Below are positions 41,970 through 51,117 of a stretch of DNA of 64,000 bases, piece by piece. Position numbers and translations under genes: made by a program. Each line of letters opens with the position of its first letter. The stretch's first letter is position 1. This stretch comes from Rikenellaceae bacterium (lineage in GTDB: Bacteria > Bacteroidota > Bacteroidia > Bacteroidales > UBA932), in contig CAAGMI010000125.1 of the NCBI GenBank assembly GCA_900771005.1, forward strand, positions 1 through 64,000. The letters are read 5' to 3'. Below the pieces are notes generated by a model, which was given only the letters and a program-made list of their open reading frames with translations, was not told the origin of the DNA and made no database searches.

Positions 41970-43109
41970 ATGAAAAAGGGTTTGATTATTTTGCTGTCCG
42001 TCCTTCCTTATGCCGTTGCGTGCGGGGAGTACGACATTCCTGGCAGACCCGGGGTTGAGGCCCCGCCGGTCAGTTTCTCAAAGAAGGAAATCGCCGGCAT
42101 CCTTTCCCAGTTGCCTATGGGAGAAGAGCAGTTGAGCGAGGTTTATAATGCTGTGAATTCTTCATCTCAAAATGGTTATGATGAGGAATATACACTTGAA
42201 GATCTGTTTCTCAGCCCCGGAGCGGGAGTAGGCGACAGGAAGAGGGGGACCAGAGCCTCAATCACGGGGACGCCTTTGCGAAGCCTGTTCGAAGACTATT
42301 TCTCAGAAAGGGCCGTGACCAGATCCGGAGAAGTGAATATCCGTGCCTGTCTGGATGCGCTCGCTTCATCGGGGATGCAGATATATGTCCCGTACAGCGA
42401 GGACTGGGATGGGGAAACCTACCCCATCATAACTTTTGATCCCGGTTATGGCGCCGAATCGAATTACGGGTATGAGGTCCGGTTCGGGGAAGACGGGGTA
42501 AGGGTCATCGACACCGTCTATGTGGACGAAGCCGTGGCATCCAGCCGTCCGGTGTGGGTGATAAACAACAATGTGGACTCCGGGTTCACCCCTTTCGAAA
42601 TGTTTCTTACCAAGTCCCGCAGTTCGGACGGCCAGGGAGAGAAAAGGCTCATGCTGAAAACTTTCAGGATGCTCCGCAATTATGACACCTGGTTCGCCGG
42701 AGGTTCGGAATTCCATATCCAGATGGGGTCCGTTGACGGTTTCTCGGCCAGCACTGAGGCTGAACTGAAGCTTTACAGTCCGAGTATATCCGAATTTACG
42801 GTGGTGGTGAAGAGGAAACAGCTGGGGCAGAACATACAGTTGAATTCAATCATACTTACGGATTTTACCGAGCAGCTCGAAAAACTGGCATTTCTGGTCA
42901 CCGAAGACGATGGAGGTACGCGTACCGGATGGAAATGCTCTGCCACTGTAAAGGTTCAGTCCCGGTCCTATGGCTTTGACCTGGATTTGCCGTACAATGA
43001 CAAGGATGATATCGTATGGCGTGGCCAATTGGCGGCAAGTTATTTCAGGGGGCATTCCTTCGTAACAGGAAGGTTCGGGGACGTGGAAATTACTTTTGGG
43101 CTGGAGTGA
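41970..43109 (+). CDS. Uncharacterised secreted or lipoprotein, possible surface protein
   Basis: 379 aa. The N-terminus is a signal (KKGLIILLSVLPYAVACGEYD) with a weak lipobox AVAC. An acidic/helical region to about residue 110 is followed by a beta-rich domain with VPYSEDWDGETYPIITFDPGYGAES, VWVINNNVD, FAGGSEFHIQMGSVDGFS and KRKQLGQNIQLNSIILTDF. No enzyme motif is seen. It stands alone with its own promoter and ends 20 bp inside the convergent U32 gene. I do not recognise a named family. Confidence 0.7.
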   Translation: MKKGLIILLSVLPYAVACGEYDIPGRPGVEAPPVSFSKKEIAGILSQLPMGEEQLSEVYNAVNSSSQNGYDEEYTLEDLFLSPGAGVGDRKRGTRASITGTPLRSLFEDYFSERAVTRSGEVNIRACLDALASSGMQIYVPYSEDWDGETYPIITFDPGYGAESNYGYEVRFGEDGVRVIDTVYVDEAVASSRPVWVINNNVDSGFTPFEMFLTKSRSSDGQGEKRLMLKTFRMLRNYDTWFAGGSEFHIQMGSVDGFSASTEAELKLYSPSISEFTVVVKRKQLGQNIQLNSIILTDFTEQLEKLAFLVTEDDGGTRTGWKCSATVKVQSRSYGFDLDLPYNDKDDIVWRGQLAASYFRGHSFVTGRFGDVEITFGLE

Positions 43110-44844
43110 CGGTCATTTCGCAATGAGCGCAGTCAAAGCCCAGAGCGAATCTGCGTCCGTTGTTCACAAGGAATAGAGGCCCTGATGCTGCGGCGCCCTG
43201 AAATTTCGGGCACATGTCCAGCTCATATCTGATACAGTATCTGCTTCTCATAAGTTCAAGCCTGTTCTTCTCAGGAGGGATTGATGCGGTATCGGATCTG
43301 TGGCCTTCGGGGAGTTTGATGAAATTGCACGGAGAGCAATCCAGGTACTCCGAAATCTCTCTTCTGATACCGTTGATGAAGGATGCTTGCAAGAGGGGTA
43401 GGCAATGTCCCGAAGTGTGGATGTCTATACCGTTTACCTCAAAGAGATAGTGACCGCTTCTCTTTGAAATCTGGCTTTCTATCATCTGCAGCATCCGTTC
43501 TCCGTTGATGGCCCTGTCAGCCTCGACATTGTAGCTTTTCGCGAAAGTCCTGCCGTCCTGGCTCATGGCCCTGACGCCGAGCCTGAATCCGTCTTCAATG
43601 CTTATGTCCACCTTTACGGGTATATCCCTGTGGGGCAGGTTGGTCTCCAGTTCCTTTTCGAAGGAGGAACTTACGTTTCTGTACAGGGTGAGTCCGGGTC
43701 GGAGGTCCTGGACAGTGTTCTTGCATACTATGTCATTGCCTGAGCAGACGTCTCCCCTGAATCCGACTATTCCATCCTCTGAGACAAAGGAGAATCCGTC
43801 TCCGTTCTTGAGGGAGAGATTCTTCTTTGCCGGTATCAGGCTGATCCCGATAGAGTATTTGTCGAGAGCGCGGACCTCTTTTATGGTGCCTATGATTTCT
43901 CCCATGGATTTAGGGGTATCCATAGAAGACCATTTGCCTCTGGCCCCGTCCAGAAACAGTTCAGTATAACCTCTGTTGAAAGTCTTTGAAGTATCCGGGG
44001 TGAATCCTCCGCTTATGCGCCCGAACGATGCCCTGCAATATTTTCCAGGGTATTTCCCGATGAGCCTGTTGATGGCGATGTCATAGTCCCGGACCACGTT
44101 CTTCACATAGGAGGCGTTCTTCAGCCTGCCCTCTATCTTGAAGGAACTGACTCCGGCCTCTGCCAGCTCTTCAATCCTGTTTTTGAGATTGTAATCCTTG
44201 AGCGACAGCAATGCCTTGTTCTTCACTATGGCTTTGCCTTCAGCATCCACCAGGTCATACAGGGAACGGCAAGCCTGCATGCAATCCCCTTTGTCGGCGC
44301 TTCTTCCTCCTATGTATTCGGAAAGCCGGCAATCTCCGCTGTAGCATACGCACAACGCGCCGTGTACGAAAAACTCGACTTCACAGTTTACGCTCCGGCA
44401 GATCTCGCGTATCGTTTCAAGTGAAAGTTCCCTTTCCAGAATAATTCTCGAACATCCGGCGGATTCATAATATCTGGCACTCTGCACGTCCCTTATGGCG
44501 CATTGTGTGGATGCGTGCAGGGCGGCGCTGATGTCTTTCCATCCGCATATCCGGGGATCCCTTATAATGAAAGCGTCGACACCGGCTTCCTGCGCTTTCA
44601 GCATGGTATCGTGAGCCCGTTCCAATTCTCCGTCTTCAATGATGGTATTGACGGTGAGGAACACCCTTGCTCCGAACTTGTGCGCATAGCGGCAGAGCCT
44701 TCCGACGTCTTCGATGGAATTGCCCGCGGCCTTGCGGGCGCCGAACTCCTCAGCAGCGATATATACGGCATCGGCACCGCAGTCGATTGCCGCGATGCCG
44801 ATATCTGCATTTCTCGCAGGAGCGAGAAGTTCAAGTGCCTTCAT
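43090..44844 (-). CDS. U32-family protein (RlhA/TrhP-like RNA hydroxylation or collagenase-like)
   Basis: 584 aa. It starts LELLAPARNADIGIAAIDCGADAVYI, typical of U32, with STQCAIRDVQSARYYESAGCSRIILERELSL and the Cys-rich signature HGALCVCYSGDCRLS...RSADKGDCMQACR, which in TrhP/RlhA binds an iron-sulfur cluster. A long C-terminal part (DUF3656-like) is present as in RlhA. Known members add hydroxyl groups to tRNA U34 or 23S rRNA C2501; which applies here is not decided. It abuts the stop of the TPR gene and is in its operon. Confidence 0.88.
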   Translation of the reverse strand: MKALELLAPARNADIGIAAIDCGADAVYIAAEEFGARKAAGNSIEDVGRLCRYAHKFGARVFLTVNTIIEDGELERAHDTMLKAQEAGVDAFIIRDPRICGWKDISAALHASTQCAIRDVQSARYYESAGCSRIILERELSLETIREICRSVNCEVEFFVHGALCVCYSGDCRLSEYIGGRSADKGDCMQACRSLYDLVDAEGKAIVKNKALLSLKDYNLKNRIEELAEAGVSSFKIEGRLKNASYVKNVVRDYDIAINRLIGKYPGKYCRASFGRISGGFTPDTSKTFNRGYTELFLDGARGKWSSMDTPKSMGEIIGTIKEVRALDKYSIGISLIPAKKNLSLKNGDGFSFVSEDGIVGFRGDVCSGNDIVCKNTVQDLRPGLTLYRNVSSSFEKELETNLPHRDIPVKVDISIEDGFRLGVRAMSQDGRTFAKSYNVEADRAINGERMLQMIESQISKRSGHYLFEVNGIDIHTSGHCLPLLQASFINGIRREISEYLDCSPCNFIKLPEGHRSDTASIPPEKNRLELMRSRYCIRYELDMCPKFQGAAASGPLFLVNNGRRFALGFDCAHCEMTVTPAQK

Positions 44845-45576
44845 TTATTTCTTGAGAGCCTCGATGACTTCCTTCATCTGGGCTGCATCCTTTGCCTCAG
44901 GAGACAACTCGACGTATTTCTCGAGGTTCTTGATTGCGTCTTCCTTCTTCTCAAGTTTCATTGCAGCGGTTCCTGCAATCTTGTAAGCGGTTGCGTTCTC
45001 AGTTATTGAAAGTGCCTTCTGGGCATCATCAAATGCTCCCTGATAATCTTTTGCGCTGAGAGCCGAAGCAGCCTTCTTGAGATAGATGGATGCGATCTGC
45101 CTGTTTGCGGACTCAACCTGTCCGTTTTCTGCAGCCTGGGTGTAAGCCTCTACAGCAGCGTCAAGGTCACCGCTTGCGACGAGTGATTTGCCCTTGAGGA
45201 GATATGCCTGAGGGAGAAGGGTCTTTGCCTTTGTGACCACATCGGTGATTCCGAATTCCTCAGCCTTCTTCACTGCCTCATCGATGGTAGCTACAGCTTC
45301 ATCGAACTTGGAGCCCTGAAGCTGCTCCTTTGCAATGGATACCAACAGATTAGGGATTGTATTCTTGCATCTGCCGGAGATCTCCGAACCTTCTTCCCCA
45401 AGTGCGTCTGCCAGCTGGAGAGCCTGGTTGAAAGCCTCGAGTGCAGCTGTTTTGTTGCCTGATGAAAGTGCTGTGGCAGCATTGTTGTAGGCTTCCGTTG
45501 CCTGAGCGAGATCCTGGGCAGCCATTGTTCCTGCCGCGAGGACCACTGATACCAAAGTGATGATTAGCTTTTTCAT
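44845..45576 (-). CDS. Secreted TPR-repeat protein
   Basis: 243 aa: a signal peptide (TMAAQ, about 20 residues), then helical pairs with TPR spacing (AYNNAATALSSGNKTAALEAFNQAL; AYLLKGKSLVASGDLDAAVEAYTQAAE; AYKIAGTAAMKLEKKEDAIKNLEKYVEL). Probably a periplasmic protein-protein interaction factor. Promoter TACTTTTG at 45609-45616. Ala codons and small residues are frequent, as expected for TPRs. Confidence 0.88.
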   Translation of the reverse strand: MKKLIITLVSVVLAAGTMAAQDLAQATEAYNNAATALSSGNKTAALEAFNQALQLADALGEEGSEISGRCKNTIPNLLVSIAKEQLQGSKFDEAVATIDEAVKKAEEFGITDVVTKAKTLLPQAYLLKGKSLVASGDLDAAVEAYTQAAENGQVESANRQIASIYLKKAASALSAKDYQGAFDDAQKALSITENATAYKIAGTAAMKLEKKEDAIKNLEKYVELSPEAKDAAQMKEVIEALKK

Positions 45577-45608
45577 GATAATATTTTATTTTTCCAATTG
45601 TCCGATTG

Positions 45609-45616
45609 CAAAAGTA
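45609..45616 (-). promoter_or_regulatory. TACTTTTG -7 box of the TPR/U32 operon
   Basis: A reverse-strand match 32 bp before the TPR ATG at 45576. Confidence 0.5.
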
Positions 45617-45655
45617 CTAAATTTTTATTTTACTTTGCAAAGGATATACCCCCGT

Positions 45656-48157
45656 ATGCATTCAACAATCCGCAATATCACCCTTTCCCTGTGCCTTTTC
45701 TTTTCCGTTACGGCCGGGGCCCAGGAGATACCGGCTCTCCCGGTTGATCCGGATATGGTGAAGGGGGTTCTTCCCAGCGGCGTGGAATATTATCTGATGA
45801 AGGACGGTTCCGTAAAGGGATTCGCCGACATAGCGCTTGTACAGAAGGGAAGGAATGATGCGGCATCCGCAAGGTCTTCCCTTACCGATATTTCAGGATT
45901 CATGTCTTCGAAAGGCGTGGGATACGGTCCTGGAGGATTCCTGAGCATGGTTTCAAACTCTGCGGTCTACAGGTTCGATGCCGTCCCGGTATTCGACAGG
46001 GTTACCTCTGATTCCACTTTTGTCCTGCTGACCGCGGTGATGAATGATTACAGCGGACCCCAGGCTCTGATGGTAAGCGGTGATATAGACACGAAGAAAC
46101 TTCCGGAGCAGCTGTATATGTATTCGCTTATGGTTCCGAAAGTGAACGGGTCAACGCCTGAGAATGAATATGTATGGGAGGATAGGATGGAACCTGAAAT
46201 AAAGACGCTGCCAGGATATTCTCAGGATTATACCACAATCAGTCTTGAATACAGGTCGTCGAGGCCGCAGAAGGAATTGATGAACACGGCCCAGCCGTTT
46301 GTCAGCAGGAAATTTGCCGATAAGGCATACTCAGTCATATCCAGAAGGGTGCGTGATGCATTTTATATCGAGCAGATACCTGTGACGGGGATGCGTTTTG
46401 AATACAGGGATGCGTCCTGCACTGACGGAGACGAGACTTTCACTTTTTCTCTGGACACCAGACTTTCCGAGTTGGACAGAGCCGTGGCTTTGATTGCCGG
46501 GACTCTTTCCGCCCTGGACAGGGAAGGTGCGAGCGTTGAGGAATACAGGTATGCCTCAGATGATTTCGTGCAGACCAAGAGTGGTGTAGACAAGATGATA
46601 GCCTCCTATCTGTACGGGTCAAGCATTGCATCTGACAGCCAGTTGAGGGAATTTTTCGAGAGAAGAACCCTTTCCGTGGAGGATGAACTTGATCTTTTCA
46701 ACGGCTTCCTGACGGCGATGCTTGATCCTGAGAAGAACCTCAGGATAACGGTGGCGACTCCCGATGACAAGCAGGTAGACGCTTTGCTGAGGACTTTCAG
46801 AAACGTGTGGGCTCTGGCTGACAGCAGTTCCTGCAGTTTCCGTTTCGGTGACCTTTCCCTGTTCAAACCCCGCAAGGAGCCTCGCCGCGTCAAAAAGACA
46901 GGAGCCTTGAAAGATCCCGTCACTGGCGGAGAGATATGGAATTTTTCAAACGGTCTGAAGGTAATCTACAAGCAGATTCCCGACAACGGCCGTTTCGAAT
47001 ATACCCTGCTGCTCTGTGGAGGTGTTACGAATATCAAGGGAGCCGATGGGGGAGAAGCAGCCTATGCCGGAGATGTGGCTGGGCTGTTTGACATAGCCGG
47101 CCTCAATCAATTCGAGTTCAATGATCTTCTCTCTGCAAGTGACATCAGTTTCGAGACGGAAATAAGCCTGTCGGATATGCGGATCACGGGCAGCGCGCCG
47201 AAGGAAAGGCTGGAAGACGTGCTCAATATCCTGATGTCTTATGAGGGCGGAAGGGAATTCAACCGGGATGTGTACGAATACTACAGGCAGTGCGAACTTC
47301 TGAAGAGTGAGTCCGTCGACTATTCCGTGGAGGGGTTGCGCGCCAGGATGGAGGATATGATGGAAGCGGGATTCCCGTATTCCGGATATAGGGCAGGAGG
47401 GGCGTTGAGGGACGATTTCCCTTCACGCGTTGACAAATACATCTCATCGCAGTTTGCAAAGTCAGGGGACGGTGTGCTCATATTGATAGGGGATCTGGAC
47501 CCGATTGCGGTTGAGAATGTCCTTACACGCAGGCTTGGGGCATTCCCTGCGAACAGGCAGTACTCGTTCAGACCGAAACTCTCGGATGTAAAGGAGACTG
47601 CATGGCTCACGCATACGGATGCGGGGCACAATCGGGAGGAAGTGGATTTGCTGGTAAGTTCTCCCCTTCCTTTCAGCCTTGACGATTATATTGCGTTCCA
47701 ACTTGCCTGCATTGTTCTGGAACGGCACCTGGCTTCTTCTCTTGGAGACAAGGGGATGTATTGCGAGATGAGTTCGGACTATCGTATCATGCCTTTGGAA
47801 AGAGCTGACGTGCTTATGCGCTTTAATGTCTGTGATGAAGCCGGTATTCCGGTTTGTACCGATCCCGTCGGCAAGGGGAAGATTCTGCCCGTTGTGAGGG
47901 AGCTGGTTTTCGGTCTTGCCGGCATTGAAGTTTCAGGTGAACTTCTCGAGTGGAGCAAGTCATATCTCCGGAACAGGAGAGCGAGTCATGTCTCGACTCC
48001 TTCCGGGCTGATGAGATATTCAGTTTTCCGCAATTCAGAAGGAAAGGACCTTGTGACGGGATACGACGAGGCATTGAAAAAAATGTCGGCGCCGGATGTA
48101 GAGAAGGTCCTGAGGTCATTCGCCACCGGTGCGAAAGTCGAATATGTCGTAAAGTGA
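45656..48157 (+). CDS. M16-fold protein lacking the zinc motif (probable non-peptidase)
   Basis: 833 aa from the ATG at 45656; the in-frame upstream extension runs through promoter DNA. There is a signal peptide (TAGAQ, about 23). Both halves look like M16 repeats: GVLPSGVEYYLMKDGSVKG...IALVQKG, then DIDTKKLPEQLYMYS, and in the second half WNFSNGLKVIYKQIPDNGRFEYTLLLCGG. The position where HxxEH should lie (about residues 70-90, SARSSLTDISGFMSSKGVG) has no His-Glu-His. The conserved zinc Glu downstream is also not obvious. A structural or chaperone-like role, as for inactive M16 partners, is inferred. Downstream gene overlaps by TGATG. Confidence 0.82.
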   Translation: MHSTIRNITLSLCLFFSVTAGAQEIPALPVDPDMVKGVLPSGVEYYLMKDGSVKGFADIALVQKGRNDAASARSSLTDISGFMSSKGVGYGPGGFLSMVSNSAVYRFDAVPVFDRVTSDSTFVLLTAVMNDYSGPQALMVSGDIDTKKLPEQLYMYSLMVPKVNGSTPENEYVWEDRMEPEIKTLPGYSQDYTTISLEYRSSRPQKELMNTAQPFVSRKFADKAYSVISRRVRDAFYIEQIPVTGMRFEYRDASCTDGDETFTFSLDTRLSELDRAVALIAGTLSALDREGASVEEYRYASDDFVQTKSGVDKMIASYLYGSSIASDSQLREFFERRTLSVEDELDLFNGFLTAMLDPEKNLRITVATPDDKQVDALLRTFRNVWALADSSSCSFRFGDLSLFKPRKEPRRVKKTGALKDPVTGGEIWNFSNGLKVIYKQIPDNGRFEYTLLLCGGVTNIKGADGGEAAYAGDVAGLFDIAGLNQFEFNDLLSASDISFETEISLSDMRITGSAPKERLEDVLNILMSYEGGREFNRDVYEYYRQCELLKSESVDYSVEGLRARMEDMMEAGFPYSGYRAGGALRDDFPSRVDKYISSQFAKSGDGVLILIGDLDPIAVENVLTRRLGAFPANRQYSFRPKLSDVKETAWLTHTDAGHNREEVDLLVSSPLPFSLDDYIAFQLACIVLERHLASSLGDKGMYCEMSSDYRIMPLERADVLMRFNVCDEAGIPVCTDPVGKGKILPVVRELVFGLAGIEVSGELLEWSKSYLRNRRASHVSTPSGLMRYSVFRNSEGKDLVTGYDEALKKMSAPDVEKVLRSFATGAKVEYVVK

Positions 48158-48759
48158 TGAATTCCTCAGATTTCGGAACTATAATCCAGATAGGGGACAT
48201 CCTCGTGTCAGAGGATGTAATCATGGATTTTTTTGCCTGTGACTATCCGGTCTGCAAGGGCATCTGCTGCATAGAGGGTGACAGCGGGGCTCCCCTTGAG
48301 GAAGACGAACTGGAGGGGTTGGAGAGGGATTATCCCGAATACAATACTGAAATGCGTCCTCAAGGCAGGCGCAGGGTCGATGAGGTCGGCTTCTTTGAGG
48401 TGGACAGGGACGGCGATCTTGTAACGCCCGTGGTATGTGAGACAAAGGAATGTGCCTTCACTCATTTCCTCCCGGACGGCAGTGCCCTGTGCGCAATCGA
48501 AAAATGCGGTCTGATAAAACCGGTATCATGCCGGCTGTATCCTATCAGAGTGACAAAGCTGACAGGAGGCGGACTTGCACTGAACGTGCATCACTGGGAT
48601 ATATGCAAACCTGCCTTCGAAAAAGGCAGGCGGGAAGGTATAAGGGTTTATCAGTTCCTCAAGGGACCGATAACTGCTAGATTCGGTCAGGAATTCTTTC
48701 AAGCGCTGGACGCAGCCGCACAACATCTCTTGTCAGACCTTCCAGATCAAAACCGCTGA
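48157..48759 (+). CDS. DUF3109-family protein with Cys clusters
   Basis: 200 aa from the ATG at 48157, overlapping the previous stop (TGATG). Conserved Cys motifs: FACDYPVCKGICCIEGD (C-x4-C-x3-CC), CETKECAFTHF, LCAIEKCGLIKPVSCRLYPIRV, and HWDICKPAF. This is the DUF3109/YkgJ-like pattern thought to bind metal or an iron-sulfur cluster, common in Bacteroidota. Function unknown. Its last 83 bp overlap the end of the convergent membrane-protein gene. Confidence 0.88.
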   Translation: MNSSDFGTIIQIGDILVSEDVIMDFFACDYPVCKGICCIEGDSGAPLEEDELEGLERDYPEYNTEMRPQGRRRVDEVGFFEVDRDGDLVTPVVCETKECAFTHFLPDGSALCAIEKCGLIKPVSCRLYPIRVTKLTGGGLALNVHHWDICKPAFEKGRREGIRVYQFLKGPITARFGQEFFQALDAAAQHLLSDLPDQNR

Positions 48760-49138
48760 CGGTTCTGGTGAGTGTTATCCTGTCTTCGGTCATCCTTGAT
48801 ATCCTGGACAGAGGAGACCTGAGGCGGAAACTCAGGTTCTCGCCTTCTTCCTTCTCCAGTTTGTAGCCGTGGCTGTCCATTACGTCAAGGACAGCATCCC
48901 TGATCTCCCCGTAAGCTCCCGGTACGATGGCTTTTTTCGTGGAGAAACCGAATTTCGGGTAGATGGCGGAAAAGAACGCCAGCATTCCGGCAATCATCCA
49001 CAGCGAGTCATAACCGTTGCGGAACATTGTCTGAATATTCCCGTCGGTGAATTTGAGCAGCACCATGGCATAAAGGACGATGGCCAGGATTACAGTCAGA
49101 TAGATAAAATACTTTACAGCTCTTACAAAATACTTCAT
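48677..49138 (-). CDS. Small two-TM membrane protein, unknown function
   Basis: 153 aa from the ATG at 49138 (MKYFVRAVKYF). Two TM helices (YFIYLTVILAIVLYAMVLLKF and MIAGMLAFFSAIYPKFGF) are followed by a cytosolic C-terminal domain of about 85 aa (VPGAYGEIRDAVLDVMDSHGYKLEKEEGE..., ending ALERIPDRI). The promoter box TACTTTTG ends 4 bp before the ATG. The 3' end overlaps the DUF3109 gene in antisense by 83 bp. No family recognised. Confidence 0.75.
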   Translation of the reverse strand: MKYFVRAVKYFIYLTVILAIVLYAMVLLKFTDGNIQTMFRNGYDSLWMIAGMLAFFSAIYPKFGFSTKKAIVPGAYGEIRDAVLDVMDSHGYKLEKEEGENLSFRLRSPLSRISRMTEDRITLTRTVSGFDLEGLTRDVVRLRPALERIPDRI

Positions 49139-49142
49139 ATCA

Positions 49143-49150
49143 CAAAAGTA
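49143..49150 (-). promoter_or_regulatory. TACTTTTG -7 box adjoining the start of the 48677-49138 gene
   Basis: A reverse-strand match; TGAT alone separates it from the ATG, the same layout as at the two M24 genes. Confidence 0.5.
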
Positions 49151-49164
49151 AGCACAAATTTTGC

Positions 49165-49172
49165 TATTTTTG
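49165..49172 (+). promoter_or_regulatory. TATTTTTG -7 box for the coiled-coil protein gene
   Basis: A match 26 bp before the ATG at 49199, divergent from the box at 49143. Confidence 0.5.
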
Positions 49173-49198
49173 CCAAAAGACAACAAATATCATTAGTT

Positions 49199-50113
49199 AT
49201 GGAAAGAGAAGATCCGCTTGAGAGAATTGAAAGGGAGCGCAGGGAACGCGGGGAGAACGGTGGCCTCAAACGCACAATGTATATACTCGCGGCTGTTGCC
49301 GCAGTGCTTCTTGTAGCTCTGATAGTCGTGTGGCTCAGGGAACATTCCCTGGTAAGCGAACTTCAGATTGAGAAGCAGGACCTCACCGAGCAGATTGTGT
49401 CGCTTCAGTCGGATTATGAGAGCCTGTCGTCAGATTACGACGCCATCAATATGCAACTGGATTCTTCCAGGGAGGAAGTCGCACAGCTCATCGAACGCAT
49501 CAAAGAGACAGACGCCACCAACAGGACCAAGATGCGCCAATACGAGAAGGAACTCGGGACATTGCGCAGTATCATGCGCAACTATATTGTCCAGATAGAT
49601 TCCCTCAATAATCTGAATGAACAGCTTACCATCGAGGCTGCATCCGCACGTCGCGAAGCAGCTGTCAGCAAAGCCCGCAACAAAGAACTTACGGCACAGG
49701 TCGAGGACCTCTCCGGACAGGTTGCGGCAGGTTCCGTAGTCAAAGCGAGAGGGATATCACTCACTGCTTATACAAGTGCCGACAAGGTTACGGACCGGAG
49801 CAGCAGAGTCGCAAGGATGCTGGTCAATCTCAGTCTGATCGAGAACGAACTGGCCACCCGCGGGCCGCTCAGGGTTTATGTCAGGGTGACAGACCCTAAC
49901 GGGCAGCTCCTGCTTGACGGTACCGGTGCGTCATTTGTGATAGGGGGAGAGACGATGGAGGCGACTGCGTCCAGGGAAGTTGATTATGAAGGGGCTGAAG
50001 TGGATATGAGCATCTACGTCAACAACATCCCTTCATATTCCAAGGGAGTTTACACGGTTACTGCATACACTGAACAGACCCAGTTGGGCAGCGCCGAGGT
50101 ATTTCTCAGATAA
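49199..50113 (+). CDS. Membrane-anchored coiled-coil protein
   Basis: 304 aa from the ATG at 49199. A basic, Arg/Glu-rich cytosolic start (REDPLERIERERRERGENG) leads to one TM helix (MYILAAVAAVLLVALIVVWL), a long coiled coil (about 55-175, EKQDLTEQIVSLQSDYESLSS and onward), and a C-terminal beta domain (GISLTAYTSADKVTDRSSRV..., VRVTDPNGQLLLDG, YTVTAYTEQTQLGSAEVFL). Similar proteins in Bacteroidota are unnamed; a periplasmic scaffolding role is possible. The stop overlaps the hemW start region (50113). Confidence 0.8.
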   Translation: MEREDPLERIERERRERGENGGLKRTMYILAAVAAVLLVALIVVWLREHSLVSELQIEKQDLTEQIVSLQSDYESLSSDYDAINMQLDSSREEVAQLIERIKETDATNRTKMRQYEKELGTLRSIMRNYIVQIDSLNNLNEQLTIEAASARREAAVSKARNKELTAQVEDLSGQVAAGSVVKARGISLTAYTSADKVTDRSSRVARMLVNLSLIENELATRGPLRVYVRVTDPNGQLLLDGTGASFVIGGETMEATASREVDYEGAEVDMSIYVNNIPSYSKGVYTVTAYTEQTQLGSAEVFLR

Positions 50114-51117
50114 TGATATATCTCCACGTCCCGTTTTGCAGAAGTTTCTGCACGTATTGTGACTTCTACTCCGTAATCCCCTGCCGTTCCGCTCAGGAAG
50201 AGGCGTTTGAAAGATATACGCTGGAAGTTTGCGGAGAGATAGACCGCAGGAGACGGGAGATTTCAGAAGCCGGAGACCCGAATACATTATACATAGGAGG
50301 CGGCACCCCTTCGGTGCTGCCTTTTCCGTATCTCGAGAGGATTGTCAGGAAACTGGGGACCGGACCTTATGAGGAATTCACGATTGAAGTCAATCCCGAG
50401 GATATCGTCTGTCTGGGAGAGGGATATCTTTGTGCTCTGAAATCATTGGGCGTAAACCGGGTGAGTATGGGAGTGCAGTCCCTTGATGACGGGATGCTGA
50501 AATGGATGAACAGGAGGCATAATGCCGGTAGGGCTGAACAGGCATTCGGGATGTTGCGCGGTGCCGGTTTCGACAACATAAGCGTCGATGTCATTTTCGG
50601 AATCTCCCATATGAGTGACAGGATGCTTGAGGATACGCTGGGAAGGATTGCCGGCTGGCGGCCCGAGCATATATCCGCATATCAGCTCAGCGTAGAGGAT
50701 GGCAGTGCGCTCCACGGGATGATAGAGTCCGGCATATATGCTGAGGCGTGTGAGGAGCAGTGCAGGAGACAGTACGAACTCATTTGCACCCTGCTGCGTA
50801 CAGCGGGATACCATCATTATGAGATTTCCAATTGGGCGCTTCCGGGCAGGGAAGCCGTCCACAATTCCGCATACTGGACAAGGAAGCCTTATGTGGGACT
50901 CGGTCCCGGAGCCCATTCCCTCAGGGGAACCGATATCCGTTCCTGGAACTCGGAACAGGTTTCTGGGTGGACCTCAGAGGAAGAGCATCTCAGTGAAAGT
51001 GAGATACGGGAGGAGAGGATAATGCTCGGATTGAGGACCGACAAGGGCGTGGACGGCAAGGTGATCCCCGAATCAGACTGGTTTATTTCCGATTCGATAA
51101 TAGAGTCTTGCCTTTGA
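50113..51117 (+). CDS. hemW: HemW-like radical SAM protein, shortened at the C-terminus
   Basis: 334 aa. The radical SAM motif is CRSFCTYCDFYS (C-x3-C-x2-C), followed by GGGTPSVLP, FTIEVNPEDI, GVNRVSMGVQSLDDGMLKWMNRRHN and HNSAYWTRKPYVGLGPGAHS, all HemW-type. HemW is a heme chaperone rather than a true coproporphyrinogen oxidase. Usual members are about 375 aa; this one stops shortly after EERIMLGLRTDKGVDG, so most of the C-terminal HemN_C domain is missing. The end overlaps the convergent M24 gene by 35 bp, so truncation probably came with rearrangement at this junction. Confidence 0.88.
   Translation: MIYLHVPFCRSFCTYCDFYSVIPCRSAQEEAFERYTLEVCGEIDRRRREISEAGDPNTLYIGGGTPSVLPFPYLERIVRKLGTGPYEEFTIEVNPEDIVCLGEGYLCALKSLGVNRVSMGVQSLDDGMLKWMNRRHNAGRAEQAFGMLRGAGFDNISVDVIFGISHMSDRMLEDTLGRIAGWRPEHISAYQLSVEDGSALHGMIESGIYAEACEEQCRRQYELICTLLRTAGYHHYEISNWALPGREAVHNSAYWTRKPYVGLGPGAHSLRGTDIRSWNSEQVSGWTSEEEHLSESEIREERIMLGLRTDKGVDGKVIPESDWFISDSIIESCL

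Noticed and set aside
45557..45655. In-frame upstream extension of the M16-like gene
   Set aside because: It crosses the start of the divergent TPR gene and the TPR promoter box; the ATG at 45656 is followed directly by a good signal peptide.
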